From: Marivibrio halodurans
GTDB taxonomy: Bacteria > Pseudomonadota > Alphaproteobacteria > UBA8366 > Aestuariispiraceae
Direction: 5' to 3'
NCBI RefSeq assembly: GCF_017963645.1
Contig: NZ_JAGMWN010000002.1
Location: 372,001 to 436,000, forward strand
DNA: 64,000 nucleotides
Shown here: one piece after another, positions 16,941 to 25,449 of the stretch
Layout of the letters: the number at the start of each line of letters is the position of its first letter
How positions within the stretch are numbered: the stretch's first letter is position 1
Notes under the pieces: generated by a model
Told to the model about the DNA's origin: nothing
Database searches by the model: none
The model's input: only the letters and a program-made list of their open reading frames with translations
Translations under genes and position numbers: made by a program

Positions 16941-17561
16941 CTATTCCTGGTCCGGCTTTGTGGCGGTATCGCGGCGCAGGACGGCGCGTCCGAGGCGGTG
17001 CAGACGCTCGCGCAGTTCCGGGTCCTCGATATGGGCGAGGCGCGCGTCGAGGCTTTCCGTCTCCGTCGCGTTCAATGGCCTTTGCGGCGGTTTCGGGGCC
17101 TTGCGCGGCCCGTCCGCGCCGGGGCGGCGGATGGGCGCCTGGATCAGCTTCAGCCGCGCGACCGCGTTATAGCCGAAATAGCCGTTGATCCGCTCGATCA
17201 CCTGCGGCTCCAGATGCATCAGTTCGGTGGCCAGCGGGCCGTCCACGCGGATGGTGAGCGTGCCGCGATCGCGCTCCCCCCGGGCGAAGCGAAGCTGTTC
17301 CGGCTGCGATTGGCGGGCGAGATCGGGGCCGACGATGCGGGCCCAGTCGGTCACGATCTTGGCGGTGGTGAAGCCGCGCTTGCCGATCGCCTGGCGGGTA
17401 AGGCCGGGGACGAGCGCGGCGATGGACCGCATGCCGCCCCGGCGCTGGGCGTCGCGCTTATCCCCGCCCTTACCGTTGCCCTTACCGCTAACCTTGCTGC
17501 TGGGCGCCGTTTTCCCCTTAAGCTTGGCTGCGTTGGCGTCTTTATCGGGCGTGTCGTCCAT
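16941..17561 (-). CDS. dciA: DciA family (DUF721) protein, replicative helicase loader candidate
   Basis: A 206-residue protein. The N-terminal ~40 residues are lysine- and glycine-rich and probably disordered; the DUF721 domain follows (about 45-145), with DWARIVGPDLARQSQPEQLRF and TLTIRVDGPLATELMHLEPQVIERINGYFGY. DciA recruits the DnaB helicase in bacteria lacking DnaC/DnaI. The start at 17561 follows a GGAG ribosome-binding site; a longer frame adds 23 unlikely residues. It is divergent from mutY and upstream of the dsbA-like gene. Confidence 0.88.
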   Translation of the reverse strand: MDDTPDKDANAAKLKGKTAPSSKVSGKGNGKGGDKRDAQRRGGMRSIAALVPGLTRQAIGKRGFTTAKIVTDWARIVGPDLARQSQPEQLRFARGERDRGTLTIRVDGPLATELMHLEPQVIERINGYFGYNAVARLKLIQAPIRRPGADGPRKAPKPPQRPLNATETESLDARLAHIEDPELRERLHRLGRAVLRRDTATKPDQE

Positions 17562-17702
17562 GACCGCTCCAATTCCGGCACCGTCCGAACGGAGAAGGGG
17601 CGCCCCTCTCGACCCGCCCGCGCCGGACACTATAGTGGAGCGGCATAGTCACATGTCCCCACCCGCCGAGAAAGACCGGGACCGAACCTGGACAGGACGG
17701 AA

Positions 17703-18827
17703 ATGGCCCGACCCGCGACGAAAGCGGAAATCGCCGCCGAGGCGGCGCATGATCTGACGCTCGCCGGCGGCGCGGCGGCCGGGGATATCGCGCCCCGGTT
17801 GCTCGACTGGTACGACCGGCACCGGCGGCGCCTGCCCTGGCGCGCCGAACCGGGAGAGGCGACCGACCCCTATATCGTCTGGCTTTCCGAGATCATGCTG
17901 CAGCAGACGACGGTCGCGACCGTCGGGGACTACTTCGCGCGCTTCACCGCGCGCTGGCCGACGGTGGAAGCGCTGGCGGTGGCCGATCTGGACGATGTGC
18001 TGACGGAGTGGGCGGGGCTCGGCTATTACGCCCGCGCGCGCAATCTGCATGCCTGCGCCCGCATGGTGTCGGCGGAGCATGGCGGGCGATTTCCCGATAC
18101 GGAGGAGGGGCTGCGCGCCCTGCCGGGCATCGGCGCCTATACGGCCGCGGCGATCGCCGCCATCGCCTTCGGCCGGCGCGCGGTGGTGATGGACGGCAAT
18201 ATCGAACGGGTGACCGCGCGCCTTTTCGCCGTGGAGACGCCGTTGCCGGCGGCGAAGCCGGTGCTTCACGCGCTGACCGACCGGATAACGCCGGCCCGCC
18301 GCGCGGGCGATTTCGCGCAGGCGATGATGGATCTGGGCGCCACCATCTGCGTGCCCCGGAGCCCGCGCTGCATGCTCTGTCCGCTCTCCGCCCCGTGCGC
18401 GGGGCAGGGGATCGCGGCGCGCCTGCCGGCCAAGGCGCCGAAGAAGGCGAAACCGACCCGCCGCGCCGTCGCCTTCTGGATCGAACGGCCGGACGGCGCC
18501 GTCCTGATCCGCCGCCGGCCGGAGAGCGGATTGCTGGGCGGCATGATGGAGGTGCCGTCGAGCGAATGGCGCGCGGACGAGTCGCCGGCGATCGCGCAAG
18601 CCTTGACCGAGGCGCCGATCCCGGTTGAAAGCGCGCATCCGGTCGGCACCGTGCGCCATACCTTCACCCATTTCCATCTGGAACTGGCGGTGGCGCGCGT
18701 CGCGGTACCGGACGACGCGGCCGCGCCGGAGGCTTGCCGCTGGGTCATGCCGGACGGGTTGGGCGGCCTTGCCTTGCCGACGGTAATGCGCAAGGTGGCG
18801 GAGCGCGCGCTGGGCGCCACGCCATAG
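17703..18827 (+). CDS. mutY: A/G-specific adenine glycosylase MutY
   Basis: A base-excision repair glycosylase that removes adenine opposite 8-oxoguanine. In the 374-residue protein the catalytic Glu is E63 (LSEIMLQQT), the helix-hairpin-helix is LPGIGAYTAAAIAAIAFG with the catalytic Asp D164 (VVMDGNIERV), and the [4Fe-4S] cluster ligands are C216-x6-C-x2-C-x5-C232. The C-terminal NUDIX-like domain (about 255-370) recognises 8-oxoG. It is transcribed divergently from dciA and is 29 bp upstream of the MscS gene. Confidence 0.97.
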   Translation: MARPATKAEIAAEAAHDLTLAGGAAAGDIAPRLLDWYDRHRRRLPWRAEPGEATDPYIVWLSEIMLQQTTVATVGDYFARFTARWPTVEALAVADLDDVLTEWAGLGYYARARNLHACARMVSAEHGGRFPDTEEGLRALPGIGAYTAAAIAAIAFGRRAVVMDGNIERVTARLFAVETPLPAAKPVLHALTDRITPARRAGDFAQAMMDLGATICVPRSPRCMLCPLSAPCAGQGIAARLPAKAPKKAKPTRRAVAFWIERPDGAVLIRRRPESGLLGGMMEVPSSEWRADESPAIAQALTEAPIPVESAHPVGTVRHTFTHFHLELAVARVAVPDDAAAPEACRWVMPDGLGGLALPTVMRKVAERALGATP

Positions 18828-18856
18828 ACGATAACGACCAAGATCAAGGACAGCCC

Positions 18857-20170
18857 ATGGCCGAGGATCAACCGACGATCACCCAACCGCTGGAGCGGAT
18901 TGCCCAGATCGATAATCTGCGGGAGTTCTGGGGCCTGACGGTCGATGTCTGGCAACATGGGGTGTTCGGTATAGACCTCGGCAAGATCCTGATCGCCATC
19001 GGGATTTTCGTGATCTTCATGGCGATCCGGCGGCTCTTCACCTGGGCGGTGCTGAACCGGCTCGAAAACTATGCCCGGCGCAGCGACACCGCCGTCGATG
19101 ACCGGGCGGTCGCCGCCTTGCGCCCACCGGTACGATTCGTGCCGATCGTGATGGGCGTCTTCTTCGCCTTCAGCTATCTCGATCTGGACGGCAAGGTCGC
19201 GCAGTTCTCGAACAATATCGTCCGCTCGCTCATCATCTTCACGCTGTTCTGGGCCTTCTTCCGGCTGGTGACGCCGCTTTCCTTCCTGCTCGGCCGGGTC
19301 GAGCGGATCTTCACCAGCGCCATGGTCGAATGGCTGGTGAAGGCGATCAAGGTGCTGGTCGCCTTCCTGGGGGCGGCGACGATTCTGGAGGTCTGGGGAA
19401 TCGAGATCGGGCCGATCCTGGCCGGCCTCGGCCTCTTCGGCGTGGCGGTCGCGCTGGGCGCGCAGGACCTGTTCAAGAATCTGATCGCCGGAATCCTGAT
19501 CCTGATGGAGAAACGTTTCTCCATCGGCGAATGGGTCAAGGTGGACGGCATCGTGGAGGGGATCGTGGAATCGATCGGGTTCCGCTCCACCTTCATCCGG
19601 CGGTTCGATCAGGCGCCGGTCTATGTGCCGAACGCGCATCTGTCCGACAGCGCCATCACCAATTTCAGCCGCATGACCTATCGCCGGATTTTCTGGCTGA
19701 TCGGGCTGGAATATCGCACGGACAGCCAGACGCTCGCCCGCATCCGCGACCGGCTGGAGAAATATATCCTGGACGGGCAGGAATTCGTCGGCCCCGACGA
19801 CGCGCCGACCTTCGTGCGGTTGGATTCCTTCAACGCCAGTTCGATCGACCTGATGCTCTATTGCTTCACCAAGACCACGATCTGGGGCGAGTGGCTGGAG
19901 ATCAAGGAGAAGCTGGCCTTCGAGATCAAGCATATCGTCGAGGAGGAGGGCGCCTCCTTCGCCTTCCCCAGCACCTCGCTCTATGTCGAGAAACTGCCCG
20001 AGGACCGGCCAGAAACCTACACCCCGCCGGAGGAGGGCGGCGACCCGTCGCAAGGCGGCAAGACCGCGGCCAGGGGCGGGAAGACACCCGATCCCTCCGT
20101 CCATCAATCCAAGGCGAGGCGCGGCTCTACCTCCGAGGAGGCGGCGGAGGACGAAGGCGAGGGCGAATAG
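18857..20170 (+). CDS. MscS-family mechanosensitive ion channel
   Basis: A 437-residue inner-membrane protein. It has four to five membrane helices (from about residue 40) ending in the pore-lining, glycine/alanine-rich helix (GPILAGLGLFGVAVALGAQDLFKNLIAGILILMEKRF). The beta domain (GEWVKVDGIVEGIVESIGFRSTFIRRFD) and the alpha/beta domain follow. The last ~50 residues are charged and low-complexity. It should open on membrane tension to release solutes at hypo-osmotic shock. The start is set by an AAGGA ribosome-binding site six bases before the ATG; the longer frame overlaps mutY. Confidence 0.93.
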   Translation: MAEDQPTITQPLERIAQIDNLREFWGLTVDVWQHGVFGIDLGKILIAIGIFVIFMAIRRLFTWAVLNRLENYARRSDTAVDDRAVAALRPPVRFVPIVMGVFFAFSYLDLDGKVAQFSNNIVRSLIIFTLFWAFFRLVTPLSFLLGRVERIFTSAMVEWLVKAIKVLVAFLGAATILEVWGIEIGPILAGLGLFGVAVALGAQDLFKNLIAGILILMEKRFSIGEWVKVDGIVEGIVESIGFRSTFIRRFDQAPVYVPNAHLSDSAITNFSRMTYRRIFWLIGLEYRTDSQTLARIRDRLEKYILDGQEFVGPDDAPTFVRLDSFNASSIDLMLYCFTKTTIWGEWLEIKEKLAFEIKHIVEEEGASFAFPSTSLYVEKLPEDRPETYTPPEEGGDPSQGGKTAARGGKTPDPSVHQSKARRGSTSEEAAEDEGEGE

Positions 20171-20202
20171 ACGTCCCTCCAGCCTTTCAACTGCCGCGCC
20201 CC

Positions 20203-20889
20203 TCAATCGTTGTCGCTTAGTCCCGCCCCGGCGCCGGAGAGGCGGGAGCCGTCGCTGGCCGGCACATAGGTGCGGTGGGCGAGGCGTTCGGCGCGCGCCC
20301 ATACGCGGCGATCCACCGCGACCCCGCGCGCGATACGGGGTGTCGCCCTCTCGGAACGGGTGCCGCCGTCCGTCGCGGGACGGATGAGGATGTCGGCCTC
20401 CCCCGGCAGGCGGGGCAGGGGCCCGGTCGGCCCGTCCGGGGAAAGTTGGGTAATTGCCGGGTCTCCCCCTGGCGCGCCGCATGTCATTTCGAAGCGCCGC
20501 CCTTCCTCCGCCGCCGCGCGGGCGATGAAGGGGAGGAGCAGAAGCGGCGTCCGAACTATGTGGAGACGGATCGAGGCATCCGCCCGCCGCAGATCGAAGG
20601 CGAAATCGACGAGGGCCGTGCCGGCCGCGACGGGGCAGAGCGCGCCGCCCGCCGCCTGCCATAGACGCGCGCCGTCCGCGCCGGTCGTCTCGTGCGGGCG
20701 CAGCGTCTCATGCGCGCGGCCGTCGCGCCATTCCAGCAGGTCGACCAGGGCGGCGAGCCCCGGCTGGTCGTGCAGCGCCAGCCAGCGGGCGGCCTTGCCC
20801 GCCTCCTCCGCCAGCCCCCAGCTCATCCCGGCGCCGCGCGCGGCCTTGCGCGCCACCGCCTCGATCTCGTTCAGCGACGCGGCCAGCAT
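20203..20889 (-). CDS. DUF3726 domain-containing protein
   Basis: A 228-residue protein starting MLAASLNEIEAVARKAARGAGMSWG, which I recognise as DUF3726-like; the molecular function is unknown. It appears soluble, with mixed alpha/beta character (VDLLEWRDGRA ... LVDFAFDLRRAD ... RTPLLLLPFIARAAAEEG). Its start overlaps the stop of the 592-residue gene by one base (TGATG), so the pair is probably translated together. It is the last gene of the aldehyde dehydrogenase-dipeptidase-BCCT cluster. I infer a role in the same pathway from position only. Confidence 0.75.
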   Translation of the reverse strand: MLAASLNEIEAVARKAARGAGMSWGLAEEAGKAARWLALHDQPGLAALVDLLEWRDGRAHETLRPHETTGADGARLWQAAGGALCPVAAGTALVDFAFDLRRADASIRLHIVRTPLLLLPFIARAAAEEGRRFEMTCGAPGGDPAITQLSPDGPTGPLPRLPGEADILIRPATDGGTRSERATPRIARGVAVDRRVWARAERLAHRTYVPASDGSRLSGAGAGLSDND

Positions 20890-22667
20890 CAGATGTCCTC
20901 CGCGCCATCCAGGGGCGGATAGGCCCAGTCGTCGGCCGGCATGTCGGCCAACTCCTCCGGATAGGGGGCGTTCTGATACATCGTGATGCGGACCCACCGG
21001 TCGGATCGCGGATCGAAGCGCGTGGCGCCGAAGAAGCTTAACTTGCAGCGCAGCAGATCGATCGGCAGCAGCGCATCGGCGACCAGATTGTCCCTGATCT
21101 CCGCGTACGGGTGGTCGGCCAGGATTTGGACGCGGCGCGCGACATGGCGGTGTTCCGGCCGTTCGATCAGGAACCGGGCCAGCGGCTCCTCCGGTGGCCA
21201 GACGGAAAGATCGCGGTCGAGCGCCGCGACATCCCGCCCGACGGCCAGCGGTTGCTCCAACTCGGCCCCCGGCTCCTGCCGGCGTCGGCCGAGGCGGGGT
21301 TCCAGCTTCTCCTCCGAGACATACCAGAAATGATCCTGGGCTCCCGGCGCCGCGTAATCGATGGAAAGCGCCCAGTCGTAATGCATCGCGATCAGATCGC
21401 GCATCGCGCCGCAGGACAGTGCGCCGTCGATGCGGAAGCCGATCGTCTCGTCCGCCGCCATGCGCGTCGTCAGATCGTCCACCAGGGGGCCGTGCGGCTC
21501 GATCACCAAGCTCGCCAGCATCTCCTGCCCTTCCAGGGTGAAGCTGTCCTCGCCACGCCGGATCAACGCGTCCCAGGGATAGGCGCCATCGAGGAGACCG
21601 CCTTCGTCGAGCCATTCGGCCAGCCGGGCGAGGTCGGCGGCGAGGTCGGCGGTCCGGGCCGCCTGCCGCTCATCCCCGGTACGCCAGTCGGCGACGCCGG
21701 CGCGTGCGCGCCGGACGATGTCGTGGAAGGCCGTCTTCGCCCCGTCCTCCGCCCGGGGCAGGGCGCGCACGCGGGCCAGCGCCTCCTCCCGCGCGGCGAT
21801 CCAGCGATGCAGCAATTGCGGATGGGTCACCAGGAACGGCGCCATGCCGAGGCCGGTGGAATTGCCGACCCCGAGGCGCCGCCGCAGCGCGGGGTCGAGA
21901 CGCGCGGCGCGTCCCGGCGCGCCGTCGACCCGGCGATCGTTCTGATCGCGGGCCTGGGCCAAATGCTCCGCCAGATCGACGGTGAAGGCGCGGATCAGAT
22001 AAACGGCCAGCATCTCCGCCCGGAAGGGACCGGCGAGTTCGGGCCGGTCGCAGACCCGCTCCCGGTCGGCCAGGCCGAACTTGCCGTTGCCGTAGACCGC
22101 CGTCGTGCGCATCAGATAGCCGACGGCCTCGATCTCCGCGCGGTCGGGTTGGCGCCCCTCCGCCAGCCGGCCGACCACATGGTCGAAAAGCCGCACCGAC
22201 CGGTTCGCGCGGGAAAGGACGAGTTCCCGGTCGCTGACGCGGCCGGCCTCCTGGCGCGGAACGTTGGCTTCCAGGCGCGCGATGTCGGCCGCCGTCGGGG
22301 CCCCGTCGAACAGCGCGAAGGTCGCGTCCCACGCCTCCGCGATGACCCGGTCGGACCGGCTCTCGGGCGGCAGGTCGTGGGAGAAACAGACGAGGCTGTA
22401 GGCCCGCCCGTCCACCCGCACGCGATAGACGGCATGGCCGAAGCCCTCCGCGTCGATGGCCCAGACGGGCCGGTCGAAGCGCCAGGCATCCCGCTTCATC
22501 CGCCGCATCAGCGCGCGCATGAAGCTGAGCCGCGATTGATGGAAGGCACCCAACCGCGCCAGCCGCATCACCTGGACGGGCGGGCGCGGACCGGAGGGCA
22601 CGTGGCCGGTGGGGGCGCCGTCCGGCGCCTCCGCCCGGGGAAGGGGGGCTCGATCACCTGTCGTCAT
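20889..22667 (-). CDS. Unrecognised 592-residue protein of the BCCT/dipeptidase cluster
   Basis: I do not recognise this family. The protein is soluble, with no signal peptide or membrane segment, and rich in Arg, Asp and Glu. Striking stretches are the AYSLVCFSHDLPPESRSDRVIAEAWDATFALFDG block (about 86-119), YLMRTTAVYGNGKFGLADRERV (about 182-203), GVGNSTGLGMAPFLVTHP (about 270-287), and a Cys-Gly pair in IDGALSCGAMRDLIAMHYDWAL. A conserved-looking enzyme is likely. It is coupled to the DUF3726 gene and lies 97 bp behind the BCCT gene. I chose Met at 22667 because of a GAGAGGG element; 22682 is the alternative. Confidence 0.72.
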   Translation of the reverse strand: MTTGDRAPLPRAEAPDGAPTGHVPSGPRPPVQVMRLARLGAFHQSRLSFMRALMRRMKRDAWRFDRPVWAIDAEGFGHAVYRVRVDGRAYSLVCFSHDLPPESRSDRVIAEAWDATFALFDGAPTAADIARLEANVPRQEAGRVSDRELVLSRANRSVRLFDHVVGRLAEGRQPDRAEIEAVGYLMRTTAVYGNGKFGLADRERVCDRPELAGPFRAEMLAVYLIRAFTVDLAEHLAQARDQNDRRVDGAPGRAARLDPALRRRLGVGNSTGLGMAPFLVTHPQLLHRWIAAREEALARVRALPRAEDGAKTAFHDIVRRARAGVADWRTGDERQAARTADLAADLARLAEWLDEGGLLDGAYPWDALIRRGEDSFTLEGQEMLASLVIEPHGPLVDDLTTRMAADETIGFRIDGALSCGAMRDLIAMHYDWALSIDYAAPGAQDHFWYVSEEKLEPRLGRRRQEPGAELEQPLAVGRDVAALDRDLSVWPPEEPLARFLIERPEHRHVARRVQILADHPYAEIRDNLVADALLPIDLLRCKLSFFGATRFDPRSDRWVRITMYQNAPYPEELADMPADDWAYPPLDGAEDI

Positions 22668-22764
22668 CCAACCCTCTCGCATGATGGCCGGGGTCGCGCG
22701 GCCTGGGCGGAACCATGGTTCCCCACGCCGCGCGGCCCCGGCAACCTCGATTACGACGTCCCGG

Positions 22765-24336
22765 TCATTCGGCCGCCGTGGCCGCCGCCTCGCGCCGCTG
22801 CCGGCCGAGGGCGAGCACGATCCGCGCCGGGTCCCAGATGCTGGGCAACAGTACCAGCGAGACCGGCACCGCCGTCACCACGATGAAGCTTTGCAGCTTC
22901 GAGATGCCGCCGGAGCCGAGCGAGATCAGGATCAGCGCCATCGCGCCCATGGCCACGCCCCAGAAGACGCGGACCGGGGTGGAGGAGCGATCCTCGTCCG
23001 ACATCGCGACCGAGATGACATAGGTCATGGAATCGCCCGTGGTCGCCACGAAGATCGTGGTCAATGCCAGGAACAGCACCGAGACCAGGAAGCCGAGCGG
23101 CAGGTTCTGGGTGATCGCCAGCAGCGCGGCGGGCAGGTTGAAGCCTTCGAACGCGGTCGCGACCACGCCCGGTTCCGCCAGTTCGAAGGCGATGCCGGAG
23201 CCGCCCACGATGCTGAACCAGAAATTGGTCACCAACGGCGCGATGATGGACAGCATGATGATGATCGCGCGTACCGAGCGCCCGCGCGATACCCGCGCGA
23301 TGAACATCGCCATCATCGGCCCATAGCCCAGGAACCAGCCCCAGAAGAACACGGTCCACCAGCCGAGCCAGCCCGGATCGCCGAACAGCCCCGCATCGCC
23401 CCGGAACAACGCCATGGAGAAGAAGTTGGTCGCGTAGGTGCCGAGCCCGCCGAAGAACGCCTCCAGGATGAAGACGGTCGGCCCCGCGATCAGGATGAAG
23501 GCCAGTAGGATGAAGGCCAGGATCACGTTGACCCGGCTCAGGAACTGGATGCCGCGCGACAGGCCCGTGACGGCGGAGATGGTGTAGAGCGCGACCAGAC
23601 CCGCGACAACCACCGCCTGCGTGCCGAACCCGTCGGGGATGCCGAACAGCGTCTCCAGCCCATAGGAGACCTGGAGGCCCAGGAAACCGATCGGCCCGAC
23701 GGTGCCGGCGACCACCGCGATGATGCAGGACGCGTCGGCGATCCAGCCGATCGGCCCCTCGATCGCATGGCGTCCGAAGATCGGGTAGAGCAGCGTGCGC
23801 GGCGCCAGCGGCAGGCCCTTGTCATAGTGGTAATGCATCAGCATCACGGTCGTGAGCGATCCCAGGATCGCCCAGGCCAGGAAGCCCCAATGCATGAAGC
23901 TTTGCGCCATGGCGGGATAGGCGGCCTCGGGCGTGCTGGATTCCACGCCGAAGAGCGGGGGCGAGGAGAGGAAGTGCGCCATCGGCTCCCCCGCCGCCCA
24001 GAACACGCCGCCGCCGGCCAGCAGCGTGCACATGATCATCGCGGCCCATTGGAAGAGCGTGAATTCCGGCGTCTCCCGTCCGCCGAGCCGCGCCTTGGCG
24101 CCCGGCAGGAAGCAGATCACGAGGCCGATCAGGAAGGTCGCCAGCAGCAGCACCTGCCAATAGAGGCCGAAGAACCGCGCCGACCATCCGAAAGCGGTAT
24201 CGACCATGCCGCTCAACAGATCCAGATCGATCAGGGCCGTCAGGCAGAACACCAGGATGAACCCGCCCGTGATCGCGAATAACGGTTTGTTGATATGGCC
24301 GAGGTCCGCGCCCCCGCCTTGCTTGTCGTCCGACAT
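22765..24336 (-). CDS. BCCT-family transporter with altered aromatic box
   Basis: A 523-residue transporter with about 12 membrane helices. It belongs to the betaine-carnitine-choline transporter family, which imports quaternary ammonium or sulfonium zwitterions by Na+ or H+ symport. The family signature is visible at 325-354 (FFWGWFLGYGP then MMAMFIARVSRGR). Aligned by eye to BetP, the aromatic-box residues W374 and W377 are F335 and Y338 here, and BetP Y197 is L158. This suggests a substrate other than glycine betaine. There is no long osmosensory C-terminal tail, which fits uptake of a nutrient. It lies in the catabolic cluster. Confidence 0.92.
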   Translation of the reverse strand: MSDDKQGGGADLGHINKPLFAITGGFILVFCLTALIDLDLLSGMVDTAFGWSARFFGLYWQVLLLATFLIGLVICFLPGAKARLGGRETPEFTLFQWAAMIMCTLLAGGGVFWAAGEPMAHFLSSPPLFGVESSTPEAAYPAMAQSFMHWGFLAWAILGSLTTVMLMHYHYDKGLPLAPRTLLYPIFGRHAIEGPIGWIADASCIIAVVAGTVGPIGFLGLQVSYGLETLFGIPDGFGTQAVVVAGLVALYTISAVTGLSRGIQFLSRVNVILAFILLAFILIAGPTVFILEAFFGGLGTYATNFFSMALFRGDAGLFGDPGWLGWWTVFFWGWFLGYGPMMAMFIARVSRGRSVRAIIIMLSIIAPLVTNFWFSIVGGSGIAFELAEPGVVATAFEGFNLPAALLAITQNLPLGFLVSVLFLALTTIFVATTGDSMTYVISVAMSDEDRSSTPVRVFWGVAMGAMALILISLGSGGISKLQSFIVVTAVPVSLVLLPSIWDPARIVLALGRQRREAAATAAE

Positions 24337-24454
24337 CCCCCATTACTCCCAGTTTCGCGCCCGCGCCGTTCGCGGACGTCCTTGCTTGGGCGCCGCCGGG
24401 GTTCCGGCGGGCGCCTCTCGATTCACTCGGTCCCGCTCGGGACCCGCGCGGCCG

Positions 24455-25444
24455 TCACGGCGCGGCGGGACGAAAACTCTTCTCGAAGAAGGCGAGCCAG
24501 TTGCCCCCCATGATCCGGGCGACGTCCTCGGCCGAGAAACCGGCGGCGCGCAGCCCCTTCTCCACGGTCGGAAAATCGCGATTGTCGCGGAACCAGTCCG
24601 GCTGCCTCGGAAAGCCGGGATTGGCTTTCGATCCCTCCCCGAGATCGACGCCCTTGGTCCAGCGGCCGGAGCGCATCCAATCGACCACGCTGTCCGGCTG
24701 ATCCTGGACGAGGTCGCTGCCGATGCCGATATGCTCCATGCCCATCAGCTCGGCCGTGCGCGCGACCATGTCGCAGAAGCCGGAGAGCGTGCAGGCGCCG
24801 CCGTCCCTCAGATGATGGGGATAGAGCGAGAAGCCGAGCATCCCGCCCGACTGCCCCAGCGCGCGCAGCACGTCGTCCGACTTGTTGCGCAACGCCGCGT
24901 GCCAGGAGAGCGGGTTGGCGTGGGTGATGGCGATCGGGCGCGTCGAAAGCTCGATCGCCTCCAATGTCGACCGTTCGGCCGAATGCGACATGTCGACGAC
25001 GAGGCCGACCCGGTTCATCTCCCGGATCACCTCGCGCCCCATGCGGGTGATGCCGGGGTCCTCCGCCTCGTAGCAGCCGGTCGCCAGCAGCGATTGATTG
25101 TTATAGCTGAGCTGCATGAAGCGCGCGCCCAGCCGGTGCAGGATCTCGACCAGACCGATGTCGTCCTCCATCGGGCTGCAATTCTGGAAGCCGAAGAAGA
25201 TCGCCGTGCGGCCGGTTTTCCGGGCGATATCGACATCTTCCGCCCAATAGCCCGGCATGATCAGGTCGGCGTGACGCTCGAACCGGCGGTTCCATTCCTC
25301 GAACCGGGTCACGGTCTCGCGGAACAGCTCGTGATAGGCGATGGTGACATGGACCGCGTCGACCCCGCCCTTGCGCATCTGGCGGAAGATCTTCTCCGAC
25401 CAGTTGGCATATTGCAGGCAGTCGATGCGGATCGGCCGGGCCAT
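24455..25444 (-). CDS. Membrane-dipeptidase-like (renal dipeptidase family) hydrolase
   Basis: A 329-residue zinc-dependent hydrolase of the renal/membrane dipeptidase family (COG2355, amidohydrolase fold). Family features are ARKTGRTAIFFGFQN, the RFMQLSYNNQSLLATGC core, GLVVDMSHSAERSTLEAIELSTRPIAITHANPLSWHAALRNKSDD and HIGIGSDLV. A member of this family sits in glycine betaine catabolism operons of Pseudomonas, so such proteins are not always peptidases; the natural substrate here is unknown. There is no signal peptide. It starts five bases after the aldehyde dehydrogenase stop. Confidence 0.9.
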   Translation of the reverse strand: MARPIRIDCLQYANWSEKIFRQMRKGGVDAVHVTIAYHELFRETVTRFEEWNRRFERHADLIMPGYWAEDVDIARKTGRTAIFFGFQNCSPMEDDIGLVEILHRLGARFMQLSYNNQSLLATGCYEAEDPGITRMGREVIREMNRVGLVVDMSHSAERSTLEAIELSTRPIAITHANPLSWHAALRNKSDDVLRALGQSGGMLGFSLYPHHLRDGGACTLSGFCDMVARTAELMGMEHIGIGSDLVQDQPDSVVDWMRSGRWTKGVDLGEGSKANPGFPRQPDWFRDNRDFPTVEKGLRAAGFSAEDVARIMGGNWLAFFEKSFRPAAP

Positions 25445-25449
25445 GGCGG

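Noticed and set aside
18266-20662. 798-codon open frame opposite mutY/mscS
   Set aside because: Antisense of MutY and MscS, both with clear family motifs.
20890-21615. Upstream extension of the DUF3726 frame
   Set aside because: It lies within the 592-aa gene in another frame; the TGATG junction gives a better start.
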